Origin: Allokutzneria oryzae
Lineage (GTDB): Bacteria > Actinomycetota > Actinomycetes > Mycobacteriales > Pseudonocardiaceae
DNA length: 64,000 bases
Direction: 5' to 3'
NCBI RefSeq assembly: GCF_042429765.1
Contig: NZ_JBHLZU010000033.1
Location: forward strand, 62,001-126,000
Both the position numbers and the translations under genes were made by a program. Positions 40,739 through 48,467 of the stretch are shown here, piece by piece (within the stretch, counting starts at the first letter, position 1; the number at the start of each line of letters is the position of its first letter). The notes beneath the pieces were generated by a model that did no database searches, was not told the origin of the DNA, and saw only the letters and a list, made by a program, of their open reading frames with translations.

Positions 40739-41752
40739 TCATCTCCTCTCGCTACTCGCTCGCACCACCAGCTCGGGGCGCAGCAGCGATCCCGTCTCGG
40801 ATGTGTTGTCCAGCAACGACAGCACCTGGTCGGCGATCCGCTCGACGGGCTGTCGCACACTCGTGAGGCCGGGCAGGGTGGCCGCGGCGAGAGGGCTGTC
40901 GTCGAAGCCGGTCACCGCGACGCCCGACCCAGCGGGTACCCCGCGCTCCGCGAGCAGCGCGAGCGCGCCGAGCGCGACGGCGTCGCTCACCGCGACCAGC
41001 GCCGTTGGCTGCTCCTCGGCGTCCAGCAGCACGGCGGCACCGCGGCGGCCGGCCTCGATCGTGTTGGCACCACGAACAACCAGTCCGTCCTCTGTGGACA
41101 TACCGAGCCGGGTGCACTCCTCGGTCCAGCCGCGCAGCCGGTCGTCACCGACCCCGTCGCCCTGCCGCCAGCCGAGGAAGCCGATGCGGCGGTGCCCGAG
41201 GGAGTGCAGGTGCCGGACCACCTCGCGCATGCCGTGCGCGCCGTCCACATCGACCCACGGCCCGGCCTGACCGGGGGACCAGGTGCGGCCGAAGGCGGCG
41301 AAGGGCACACCGCGCTTCGCCAACCAGCCGGGACGCGGATCGTCGACCACCGTCTCCGCGAGCACGAAAGCGTCCACCGCGCGCTGGGCGAGCAGGTCGT
41401 CGTAGACCGCGAGGCCGGGCTCGCCGAGCGGCGCGGTGAACAGCAGGATGTGCCGGTCCCGCGCCTCGGCCGCGGCGCACAGCGCGTGCAGGAAGTCGTC
41501 CATCAACGGCGTGAGGACTCCCCGGTCGCGCGGGGTCATCCGGTAGCCGATCATCCCGGTGCTCCGGGTCCGCAGGCCGCGCGCGTTGCGGTTGGGCCGG
41601 TAGCCCAGCTCCTCGATGACCGCGCGGACGCGGTCCAGCGTGTCCGGGTGCAGCCGCTGCGGGGCGTTGAGCGCGTTGGACACCGTCTGCCGGGACACCC
41701 CGGCACGCGCCGCCACCTGCTCCAGGGTCGCCCCGTCACGATTGCCGCTCAT
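40739..41752 (-). CDS. LacI-family transcriptional regulator
   Basis: A 337-residue repressor. The helix-turn-helix with hinge is at residues 9-55: TLEQVAARAGVSRQTVSNALN, then LGYRPNRNARGLRTRSTG. The periplasmic-binding-like effector domain follows, with ALVAVSDAVALGAL and VAVTGFDDSPLAAATLPGLTSVRQP. First gene of the importer operon, one base from the binding-protein start. It most likely binds the paired operators at 41801-41852 and is released by a sugar imported or produced by this system. ATG 41752 has an AGGGAGAG site. Confidence 0.9.
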   Translation of the reverse strand: MSGNRDGATLEQVAARAGVSRQTVSNALNAPQRLHPDTLDRVRAVIEELGYRPNRNARGLRTRSTGMIGYRMTPRDRGVLTPLMDDFLHALCAAAEARDRHILLFTAPLGEPGLAVYDDLLAQRAVDAFVLAETVVDDPRPGWLAKRGVPFAAFGRTWSPGQAGPWVDVDGAHGMREVVRHLHSLGHRRIGFLGWRQGDGVGDDRLRGWTEECTRLGMSTEDGLVVRGANTIEAGRRGAAVLLDAEEQPTALVAVSDAVALGALALLAERGVPAGSGVAVTGFDDSPLAAATLPGLTSVRQPVERIADQVLSLLDNTSETGSLLRPELVVRASSERR

Positions 41753-41800
41753 CCGCTCTCCCTTGATCGCCGGTGGGGATGCCACACTGTGTCGCACCGG

Positions 41801-41852
41801 CCATATGAACGTTCAAACAGGCCCGCTTGGCGCGATTTGAACGTTCATATGG
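41801..41852. promoter_or_regulatory. Paired LacI-type operators between divergent genes
   Basis: The 17-base sequence CCATATGAACGTTCAAA (41801-41817) recurs as its exact reverse complement at 41836-41852. Each copy has the central palindrome TGAACGTTCA with a central CG, as in LacI-family operators. The left copy is 48 bases from the LacI start, the right one 52 bases from the glycosidase start, so one regulator can control both directions. Confidence 0.85.
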
Positions 41853-41904
41853 CGCGGAAGAGTGAACCGCGTCACTGGATTTGTCAAGAGCGAGGGAGCT
41901 GGCC

Positions 41905-43866
41905 GTGGCCGACCGGGTGTACCTGCAACCGACCTTGCACGAGCTCGTGACGGTGCTGCGCGCACCGTCCGCGGTGCTCGGCCAGACCGACGGGCAGCTG
42001 CGGGCCGACGGCGCGCAGGGCTTCTACCGCGACGACCGCCGGATGCTGTCCCGGCTGGAGATCGACGTCGACGAGGTCGCCCCGACCGGGGTCGCCCACC
42101 GGGCCGAGGAGGCGGAGAGCGCGCGCTTCCTCGGCGTGCTGCGCGGCCTCGGCGAGCCCTCCGCCGACCCGAAGCTGCGCCTGCGGCGCCGGCGCAGGCT
42201 CACCGACTGCGACCTCGTCGAGCGCTTCGAGCTGGTCAACTCCGGGGCCACCGTGGTCGAAGCGACGGTCCGGATCGTCGCGGCCACCGACCTCGCCGCG
42301 GTCACCGGGGTCAAGTCGGGCGCGGTGCCGCGGCCGGTCACCCCGAGCACGGCGAGCTCCTCGGCGCAGTGGGACGGCGACGGCTGCCGCGTCGTGCTGC
42401 GAGCAGACCGAGCATCCGAGATCAGCTCCACAGTGGACAGTGCGGTGCTCACGTGGGACGTCCGGCTCGCTCCCGGCGCGAGCTGGGAGACGGCACTCGT
42501 GGTGACCGCGTTCGAAGAAGGCGCGGAGGGCTTCCTCCCGCGCAGGCCCGCGCGGCCGCCGAGACTGGCCCCGCTGCGCCTGCCCGTGCTCGACCACGGG
42601 TCTTCGGCCGTGCCCGCCGACCACCGGGCGGCGAAGCTGGCCGAGCGCGGCCTCGCCGACCTCGACGGCCTGCTGCTCGCCGACCCCCAGCAGCCGGGAG
42701 CGGCGTTCCTCGCCGCGGGCAGCCCGTGGTTCTTCACCCTCTTCGGCCGTGATTCCCTGTGGGCGGCAAGGCTTCTGCTGCCGCACAACCGCGACCTGGC
42801 ACTGGGCACGCTGTGGGCGCTCGCCGCACGGCAGGGCAGGCGCGATGACCCCGCTACCGAGGAGCAGCCCGGCAAGATCCTGCACGAGGTCCGGCGCGGT
42901 GAGCTCACGCTTCCCGGACTGACCCTGCCACCGCTGTACTACGGCAGCGTCGACGCGACGGCGCTGTGGGTCTGCCTGCTGCACGACCTGTGGCGGGCCG
43001 AGCCGGACGTCGAACGCGTCCGGCCGCTGATGCCGCACCTCGTCGCCGCGCTGGAGTGGATCGCCGGTCCTGGCGACGCCGACGGCGACGGGTTCTGCGA
43101 GTACGCGGGCTCCGACGGCGCGGGCCTTGCCAACCAGGGCTGGAAGGACTCCTCGGACGGAGTGCGCTGGGGCGACGGCCGGATCGCCGACCGGCCGCTC
43201 GCGCTGTGCGAGGTCCAGGGCTACGCCCACGCCGCCGCGCTCGGCGGGGCGGAGCTGCTCGACGCGCTGGACGTGCCGGGCGGTCAGGGGTGGCGCGACT
43301 GGGCGGCGGCATTGCGCGAGCGGTTCCGCGCCGCGTTCTGGGTGACCGACAGGTTCGGCAGCTACCCAGCGATCGCGTTGGACGGGCGCAAGCGCGCGGT
43401 CTCCGGGCCCTCGTCGAACATGGGGCACCTGCTCGGCACCGGCATCCTGTCCCCCGAGGAGGCCGAGCTCGTCGCGGAGATCCTGGTGCGTCAGGACATG
43501 AGCTCCGGCTACGGGCTGCGCACGCTGTCCTCGGACACTGCCGGGTACAACCCGCTGAGCTACCACTGCGGCAGCGTCTGGCCGCACGACACCGCGATCG
43601 CGGTCCTCGGCCTGGTCGCCGAGGGCCACGAGGAACGTGCCCGCGTGCTCGCGCGGGGGCTCCTCGCGGCGGGCGAGGCGTTCGACTACCGGCTGCCGGA
43701 GCTCTACGGCGGCGACAGCGCGGCCGCCGGCGACCCGGTCACGGCCTACCCGGCGGCGTGCCGCCCACAGGCGTGGTCAGCCGCCGCTGGTGTCGCGGTC
43801 GCGGGTTTCCTCGCGGGACAACAGCATCCGCTCGGGCAGCCCTGGGCGCGACACGTGCTCGCCTGA
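41905..43866 (+). CDS. Glycogen-debranching / amylo-alpha-1,6-glucosidase-type glycosidase
   Basis: A 653-residue cytoplasmic protein. The N-terminal domain (residues 1-200: AVLGQTDGQLRADGAQGFYRDDRRMLSRLEI) is the glycogen-debranching N-terminal domain; the C-terminal (alpha/alpha)6 part has PWFFTLFGRDSLWAARLLLP, YYGSVDATALWVCLLHDLW, SDGVRWGDGRIADRPLALCEVQGYAHAA and NPLSYHCGSVWPHDTAIAVLGL. It is likely to hydrolyse the imported oligosaccharide. GTG 41905 has an AGGGAG site. The 3' end overlaps the convergent membrane-protein gene by 128 bases. A copy of TCCACAGTGGA lies at 42427-42437. Confidence 0.82.
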   Translation: MADRVYLQPTLHELVTVLRAPSAVLGQTDGQLRADGAQGFYRDDRRMLSRLEIDVDEVAPTGVAHRAEEAESARFLGVLRGLGEPSADPKLRLRRRRRLTDCDLVERFELVNSGATVVEATVRIVAATDLAAVTGVKSGAVPRPVTPSTASSSAQWDGDGCRVVLRADRASEISSTVDSAVLTWDVRLAPGASWETALVVTAFEEGAEGFLPRRPARPPRLAPLRLPVLDHGSSAVPADHRAAKLAERGLADLDGLLLADPQQPGAAFLAAGSPWFFTLFGRDSLWAARLLLPHNRDLALGTLWALAARQGRRDDPATEEQPGKILHEVRRGELTLPGLTLPPLYYGSVDATALWVCLLHDLWRAEPDVERVRPLMPHLVAALEWIAGPGDADGDGFCEYAGSDGAGLANQGWKDSSDGVRWGDGRIADRPLALCEVQGYAHAAALGGAELLDALDVPGGQGWRDWAAALRERFRAAFWVTDRFGSYPAIALDGRKRAVSGPSSNMGHLLGTGILSPEEAELVAEILVRQDMSSGYGLRTLSSDTAGYNPLSYHCGSVWPHDTAIAVLGLVAEGHEERARVLARGLLAAGEAFDYRLPELYGGDSAAAGDPVTAYPAACRPQAWSAAAGVAVAGFLAGQQHPLGQPWARHVLA

Positions 43867-44359
43867 CCTTGCCCCAGGGCTTGTAGTACGACAGCACCGT
43901 CGCGACGAGCAGCAAAGTGGTCACCACGATCGCGTTGGCCAGCAGGGAGTACTGGATCGAGCCGACGGCCGCGGCGTCGAGCGAGTCGATCGGCACGGCC
44001 ATCACGCGCTCGGCCGACTGCCGCAGCAGTGCGGCGATGAGGAGGTTCCCGCCGAGCACCGTGGCCAGGTTGATCGCCAGCTTCGCGATCACCCAGTACT
44101 GCCTGACGAGGCCCCAGTGCGTGCCCAGCGAGAGCACGACACCGCTGACCAGGGTGCCGAGGCTGAACGGTGCGTACAGCGACGGGCCGAACTCGCCGAG
44201 CACCACGTAGGCGGCGTGCAGCACCCGCGGGTTCTCTGCGGTGATGCCCGCGAGTGCGAGCACGATCACCATGACCTCGAATCCGATCCACGCCACGCCG
44301 AACACCACGTGCACGAGCAGCGCGAGCTTGCGCGTACGGGGTTTGAACTGGCCTTTCAC
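43739..44359 (-). CDS. Four-helix integral membrane protein of unknown function
   Basis: A 206-residue membrane protein with four helices (about residues 12-32 KLALLVHVVFGVAWIGFEVMV, 48-75, 85-110 and 130-155), a layout like the DUF2269-type conserved membrane proteins; function unknown. GTG 44359 follows an AAGGGACGAG site. It is divergent from a MarR gene, with a MarR-type palindrome between them, so it is probably that regulator's target. The basic, Arg/Pro-rich C-terminal tail is encoded within the 128-base overlap with the glycosidase gene and may not be conserved. Confidence 0.65.
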   Translation of the reverse strand: MKGQFKPRTRKLALLVHVVFGVAWIGFEVMVIVLALAGITAENPRVLHAAYVVLGEFGPSLYAPFSLGTLVSGVVLSLGTHWGLVRQYWVIAKLAINLATVLGGNLLIAALLRQSAERVMAVPIDSLDAAAVGSIQYSLLANAIVVTTLLLVATVLSYYKPWGKVRRARVAPRAARADAVVPRGNPRPRHQRRLTTPVGGTPPGRP

Positions 44360-44401
44360 GTGCTCGTCCCTTCGTCCGCCCTCCGACTTCAACCACGAAA
44401 C

Positions 44402-44436
44402 CATTCACACACTGAATGATTTCTCAGCGGTAGTGT
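44402..44436. promoter_or_regulatory. MarR-type palindrome and -10 element
   Basis: CATTCA (44402-44407) and TGAATG (44413-44418) form a 6+5+6 palindrome between the membrane-protein and MarR genes. TAGTGT at 44431-44436 fits an actinobacterial -10 box and lies 6 bases before ATG 44443, so the marR mRNA may be leaderless. Autoregulation is the natural inference. Confidence 0.65.
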
Positions 44437-44442
44437 TCGGGT

Positions 44443-44901
44443 ATGGACACACCGAGGGGCGTGGCGTTCCTGCTCAGCCAGCTGGGGGCGCACGGGGCGC
44501 GGCGCTTCGCCGAGCGGCTGCGCCCGCTGGACCTGGAGCCCAAGCACGTCGGCCTGCTCCGGATGATCGCGGCGGCCGACGGCCCCTCGCAGCAGGAGCT
44601 GGGCGAGCGCATGGGCGTCATCCCGAGCCGCATGGTGTCCTTCGTGGACGACCTGCAGGAGCGGGGTCTGGTCGAACGCAGGCGCAACCCCAAGGACCGC
44701 CGGGCGTACGCGCTGCACCTGACGGAGAAGGGCGGCAAGGCGCTCCGCCAGGCGATGGTGACCTCGGTTGAGCACGACGAGGAGATCTGCGCGCCGCTGT
44801 CGCAGGACGAGCGCGACGTGCTCGCGCGGCTGCTGGAACGGCTGTCCGGGGCGCACGGCCTCCTTCCAGGCGTGCACCCCGGATACCGGCACCTGAAGTG
44901 A
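44443..44901 (+). CDS. MarR-family transcriptional regulator
   Basis: A 152-residue winged-helix regulator. GLLRMIAAADGPSQQELGERMGVIPSRMVSFVDDLQERGLVERRRNPKDRRAYALHLTEKG (residues about 37-97, given as landmarks) holds the recognition helix and the beta-wing with the conserved DRR. The likely target is its own promoter and the divergent four-helix membrane protein. The start appears leaderless: a -10 box lies 6 bases upstream and there is no ribosome site. Confidence 0.88.
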   Translation: MDTPRGVAFLLSQLGAHGARRFAERLRPLDLEPKHVGLLRMIAAADGPSQQELGERMGVIPSRMVSFVDDLQERGLVERRRNPKDRRAYALHLTEKGGKALRQAMVTSVEHDEEICAPLSQDERDVLARLLERLSGAHGLLPGVHPGYRHLK

Positions 44902-44902
44902 C

Positions 44903-45895
44903 TCAGCAGCGGTAGCTGGCGTTGGGGTGGCCGTTCTCGCAGTACCGCACGTGCAGGTGGTTGGAGTGGTTGGCCAGCGGCCGGGTCAGGCCCTCCTTGA
45001 TCAGGACGGGGTCGTTGAACCAGACCACCTTCACGTGGCCGGGCGCCGCGGCCTTGATCGCCTTGACCAGCTGCCGGGTGGCGGAGCGGTCGTAGGTCGG
45101 GGACTCCCAGGTGATCCGGCCCGCGGTGCACTGGGCGCTGTCGGTGCGGATCGGCCAGATGTCGGCGTCCAGGCCGACGCGGTGGCTGGCGTGGCCCTTG
45201 ATGGCGCCGCCGTGCTCGAAGGCGATGTCACCGACCGGGATCTTGCCCTGCTTGGTCTCGGCGAAGCTCCGCGCCGCGGCCTCCAGCTGCGCGATCGCCG
45301 CGCCGGTGCCCCAGTTCGCGGTGCCGTTGCCGTCCGGGTCCTTGTCGCACAACCCGGCGCCGAAGTCCGGGTAGCTGAAGTGCCACAACAGGTTCTTCCA
45401 GGTCTGCGGGCTTGCGACCCCGTCAGCGCCGATGCCGGCGTGGGACTGGAAGCTGGTCACCGCCTGCTTGGTCGCGGCGTCGAAGGTGCCGGTGACCCCG
45501 AGCGAGAGCGTGCGCTTGCTGTTGAGCTCGGCCTGCAGCGCGGACACGGCGTCGCCCTTGTCGCCCTCACGCACCTGGACCACCAGCGCGCCCCAGGTCT
45601 TCTCGCCGACGATGCCGTTGACGGGCAGCGACTTCGCCCGCTGGAAGGCCTTCACGGCCGTGGCGGTGTCGGCGCTGAAGACTCCATCGACCGCGGTGGC
45701 GTGACCGTGCTGACGCAGCAGGTACTGCAACGCGGTGACGTCGACACCGCGGTTGCCGACGCTCTGGGTCGGGTCGAACGCACCGGAGTACGCCACAGCC
45801 GTCGGTGTCACCAGTCCGAGCGCCAGCGCCGCGGCTGCCCCGGCAACCAGGCATCTGACCAGTCGTGACGCACTTCTGAGCAGCAGGGTCGACAT
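44903..45895 (-). CDS. Secreted peptidoglycan hydrolase: two peptidoglycan-binding domains plus M74/MepA-like peptidase
   Basis: A 330-residue exported protein with a signal peptide ending near residue 34 (TPTAVA). Two PG_binding_1 domains follow: GNRGVDVTALQYLLRQHG...VDGVFSADTATAVKAFQ and GDKGDAVSALQAEL...GVTGTFDAATKQAV. The C-terminal domain has the zinc ligands of penicillin-insensitive murein endopeptidases: GHASHRVGLDADIW and HSNHLHVRYC. It probably cleaves peptide cross-links in the wall. ATG 45895 has a GGAGACC site. The stop is one base from the MarR gene stop (convergent). Confidence 0.82.
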   Translation of the reverse strand: MSTLLLRSASRLVRCLVAGAAAALALGLVTPTAVAYSGAFDPTQSVGNRGVDVTALQYLLRQHGHATAVDGVFSADTATAVKAFQRAKSLPVNGIVGEKTWGALVVQVREGDKGDAVSALQAELNSKRTLSLGVTGTFDAATKQAVTSFQSHAGIGADGVASPQTWKNLLWHFSYPDFGAGLCDKDPDGNGTANWGTGAAIAQLEAAARSFAETKQGKIPVGDIAFEHGGAIKGHASHRVGLDADIWPIRTDSAQCTAGRITWESPTYDRSATRQLVKAIKAAAPGHVKVVWFNDPVLIKEGLTRPLANHSNHLHVRYCENGHPNASYRC

Positions 45896-46080
45896 GAACG
45901 GTCTCCGTTCCTCGAAATTTGTCAGAATTTTTCCCACGAGTCACAGAGACGGGCAAGGGTTCACGCGAACCACTCGGAAGAATGAATGGATTCGGAGGCC
46001 GACCATTCGTGGTGGTTACATGTCGGCGCGGTTCGGGGAGCTATGCGCGGCGGCGTGCCGCGCCATGACAAGGAGTTGTT

Positions 46081-46551
46081 GTGCAGCAGCGGCCCCGCCT
46101 GCCGTTCCCCGTCTGGTCGCTGGCCACGGCCACCTCCGCCGCCATCGCGGTGATCCTCAGCGTCGTCCTCTCGGACCAGTTCGCCTCGACCGGTGCTCCC
46201 GGCGGCACGGGCGCGGAGGTGCCGCAGCCCGGTGCGGGCGAGCCGGGACAGCGCTGGGAGACCAACCCGGACGGCCGCCCGATGGAGTTCCAGCCGGGCC
46301 GCCCCACCTCGGTGAGCCTGGTCCCGAGCACCACGGTCGTCGACGGCACCACCGTGGTCACGCCGAGCCCGTCCCCGGTCCTGCTGCCCATCCCCACGAT
46401 CGTGCCGACCCTGATCCCTCCGGCTCCCGCCCCGGAGACCCCAGCGGCCACGACGACCGGAGCGCTCCCGGTCACCACCACACCCGCGACCACGGGCCCC
46501 GCCACCACCGGCCCCACCACCACACCCGGCGTGGTCGCCCCCACCTCCTGA
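46081..46551 (+). CDS. Membrane-anchored Pro/Thr-rich protein
   Basis: A 156-residue protein with a short cytoplasmic start, one hydrophobic helix (about residues 12-30, VWSLATATSAAIAVILSVV) and an extracytoplasmic part dominated by Pro, Thr and Ala (TTTPATTGPATTGPTTTPG at the end). Such low-complexity stalks are common in actinobacterial surface proteins and may be O-mannosylated. No domain recognised. GTG 46081 has an AAGGAG site 5 bases upstream. Confidence 0.6.
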   Translation: MQQRPRLPFPVWSLATATSAAIAVILSVVLSDQFASTGAPGGTGAEVPQPGAGEPGQRWETNPDGRPMEFQPGRPTSVSLVPSTTVVDGTTVVTPSPSPVLLPIPTIVPTLIPPAPAPETPAATTTGALPVTTTPATTGPATTGPTTTPGVVAPTS

Positions 46552-46591
46552 CCCGCGTCCGCGCGCGTGGGGCAGGACCTGGGGCGACTAC

Positions 46592-46661
46592 TTGCACAAG
46601 GGCAACTGTCGCTCGCTAGAATTCTTGCCCTACGACAAACACCTTCTGGAGGCTGGCGGAA
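46592..46661 (+). promoter_or_regulatory. Promoter, dyad, ribosome site and ATG without an obvious gene
   Basis: TTGCAC (46592-46597), a 19-base spacer and TAGAAT (46617-46622) look like a -35/-10 pair. AGGGCAA (46599-46605) and TTGCCCT (46625-46631) form a dyad around the -10 box. GGAGG (46648-46652) then precedes ATG 46661 by 8 bases. The frame from that ATG runs antisense into the MarR gene and does not look coding. Confidence 0.5.
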
Positions 46662-46720
46662 TGTCGAGGCTGCGCGCGGCTGGGCACCGGTCTGTCGGCC
46701 GCTGCCGCCCTCTCACCGCG

Positions 46721-47197
46721 CTACCCGGTCTCCCCGCTGCGCAGCCCGCTCCGCACCGAGGCGACGCGGAAGGCGTCCAGCCCGGCCAGCAGCGCCTCCC
46801 TGGCCTGCGAGGGCATCGCCTCCAGCACCACGCCGAGCTCCTCGCGCCGGGTGAGCCGCAGCTCCTCCAACAGGCGCTGGCCGTCCTTGGTCAGCCGCAG
46901 CGACACCTCGCGGCGGTCGGTGGGGCCCGTGGTGCGCGCCAGCAGGCCGGCCGCCTGCAACCGGTCGCACAGCCTGCTCGCCGAGGACGGGATCGCGCCG
47001 AGCTCCTCCGCCAGGCCGCCGAGGTTGATCGCGCCGTGCTGCTCCACCACGAGCAGGGCGCGCAGCTGCGACGGGGAAACCTTCGGGTGCAACCGTTCGG
47101 AGCCGCGCCCCCACACGATCACCAGCGCTTCGGCGGCAGCCTCCACCGCGGCCGCGACATCGGCCGGCAGGTGGTTGGGGTGCCGCACCAGCGCCAT
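46721..47197 (-). CDS. MarR-family transcriptional regulator
   Basis: A 158-residue winged-helix regulator with PSQLRALLVVEQHGAINLGGLAEELGAIPSSASRLCDRLQAAGLLART and the wing DRREVSLRLTKDGQ. ATG 47197 has GGAG almost abutting it, so GTG 47188, correctly spaced, is an alternative start. The frame is open further upstream but that part is not conserved-looking. It is divergent from the SpoIIE-type phosphatase and convergent with the orphan promoter at 46592-46661, whose dyad it might bind. Confidence 0.82.
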   Translation of the reverse strand: MALVRHPNHLPADVAAAVEAAAEALVIVWGRGSERLHPKVSPSQLRALLVVEQHGAINLGGLAEELGAIPSSASRLCDRLQAAGLLARTTGPTDRREVSLRLTKDGQRLLEELRLTRREELGVVLEAMPSQAREALLAGLDAFRVASVRSGLRSGETG

Positions 47198-47311
47198 ACT
47201 CCGCTCTGACGAGAAGCGTCGACATATCCGCCCCGCGTGTGGGGCATCATCCAAGTACAGCGGTCCCGGGCAGGGCCGTTCCCTCCGCGCCCGGAGCTTC
47301 GGGAGGACCTG

Positions 47312-48466
47312 TTGCATCCGACCCATCGGCTAGCTGTCGCTGAGCGTGCCATGGTGCGCGCGCCCGCGCACAGCCTCGGCAACGTCCTGGGGGACATTCT
47401 CCACACCCACTACGGGGTGGCGGAAGCCGAGGTGTACCTGGCCGACTACCGGATGTCGGCCCTGGAGCCGATCCTCGACCGCGACGGCGAGGGCCTGCCC
47501 GTGACCTCCTCGGCGGCGGGCACGGCGTTTTCCCAGCAGAGGCCGGTGCTCGACGGGGAGTTCCACTACCTGCCGATCAGCGTGCGCGGCGACCGGCTCG
47601 GCGTGCTGCGGCTGCGCTGGCGGCCGGGGACCGCGCCGGACGAGGCGACCGCGGCCGAACTGGCCGAGCTTGCCGAGCTCAGCGGGCAGGCGCTGATCGC
47701 GGCGGAGGTGGTCACCGACCGCTTCCGCAGGGCCCGCCGCACCGAGCGGCTCACCCTGGCCGCGGAGATGCAGTGGGACCTGCTGCCGGGCCGCTGCCTG
47801 GAGAGCGCGGAGTTCAGCCTCGCCGGCCAGCTGGAGCCCGCCTACGCGGTGCGGGGCGACAACTTCGACTGGAGCGCCGACGACGAGCACCTGACCATCG
47901 CGGTCACCAACGGCATGGGCGAGAGCGTGGACGCGGCGCTGCTGACCAGCCTGGCCATCCACGCGCTGCGCAACGCCCGCCGCGCCGGGGTGGACCTCGC
48001 CGACCAGGCCGCCCTCGCCGACCAGGCGATCTGGGCGCAGTACGGCGGCAAGCAGCACGTGTCCACCCTGCTGCTGCGGATCGAGCTGGCGTCCGGGCGG
48101 CTCGCGGTGATCGACGCGGGCTCGCCGCAGATCTGGCGGATCCGCGGCGAGGAGGTCGCCGACGTGCGGCTGGAGCCGCAGCTGCCGCTGGGCATGTTCG
48201 ACAGCACCGACTACCTGGAGCAGCACTTCGACCTGCTGCCCGGCGACCGGCTGGTGATCGTCAGCGACGGGGTCCACGAGGCGGCGGTCGGCGAGCGCAG
48301 GTTCGGCGAGGAGCAGCTGGCGCTGACGCTGGCCGCCACCCGGGCGGTCTCCCCGCCGGAGGCGGTCCGGGCGATCATGGCCGACCTGCACGAGTTCGGC
48401 GGTGAGGCGGACCTCGACGACGACGCCGTCGCGGTCTGCCTCGACTGGCGGGGCCGCCCCGCCTGA
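47312..48466 (+). CDS. SpoIIE/PP2C-type phosphatase with N-terminal sensor region and altered metal motif
   Basis: A 384-residue protein. Residues 1-140 form a GAF-like sensor (YGVAEAEVYLADYRMSALEPIL...YLPISVRGDRLGVLRLRW); the SpoIIE-type PP2C domain follows with AEMQWDLLPGRC, YAVRGDNFDW, AVTNGMGESVDAALLTSLA, VIDAGSPQIWRI, VIVSDGVHEA and DLDDDAVAVCL. In active members the fourth motif reads GD-x-x-G-H-G; here the aspartate is Asn (TNGMGES). TTG 47312 is preferred because GGGAGG lies 5 bases upstream; GTG 47237 would add a non-conserved stretch. Such phosphatases normally activate anti-sigma antagonists. Confidence 0.75.
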   Translation: MHPTHRLAVAERAMVRAPAHSLGNVLGDILHTHYGVAEAEVYLADYRMSALEPILDRDGEGLPVTSSAAGTAFSQQRPVLDGEFHYLPISVRGDRLGVLRLRWRPGTAPDEATAAELAELAELSGQALIAAEVVTDRFRRARRTERLTLAAEMQWDLLPGRCLESAEFSLAGQLEPAYAVRGDNFDWSADDEHLTIAVTNGMGESVDAALLTSLAIHALRNARRAGVDLADQAALADQAIWAQYGGKQHVSTLLLRIELASGRLAVIDAGSPQIWRIRGEEVADVRLEPQLPLGMFDSTDYLEQHFDLLPGDRLVIVSDGVHEAAVGERRFGEEQLALTLAATRAVSPPEAVRAIMADLHEFGGEADLDDDAVAVCLDWRGRPA

Positions 48467-48467
48467 G

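Noticed and set aside
41751..41797. Upstream extension of the LacI start
   Set aside because: It would lengthen the N terminus beyond the usual LacI start and run toward the operator; ATG 41752 has a good ribosome site.
46592..47209. 205-codon plus-strand frame after the orphan promoter
   Set aside because: It has a fair start signal but most of it is antisense to a clear MarR gene and reads as Gln/Arg/His-rich shadow sequence.
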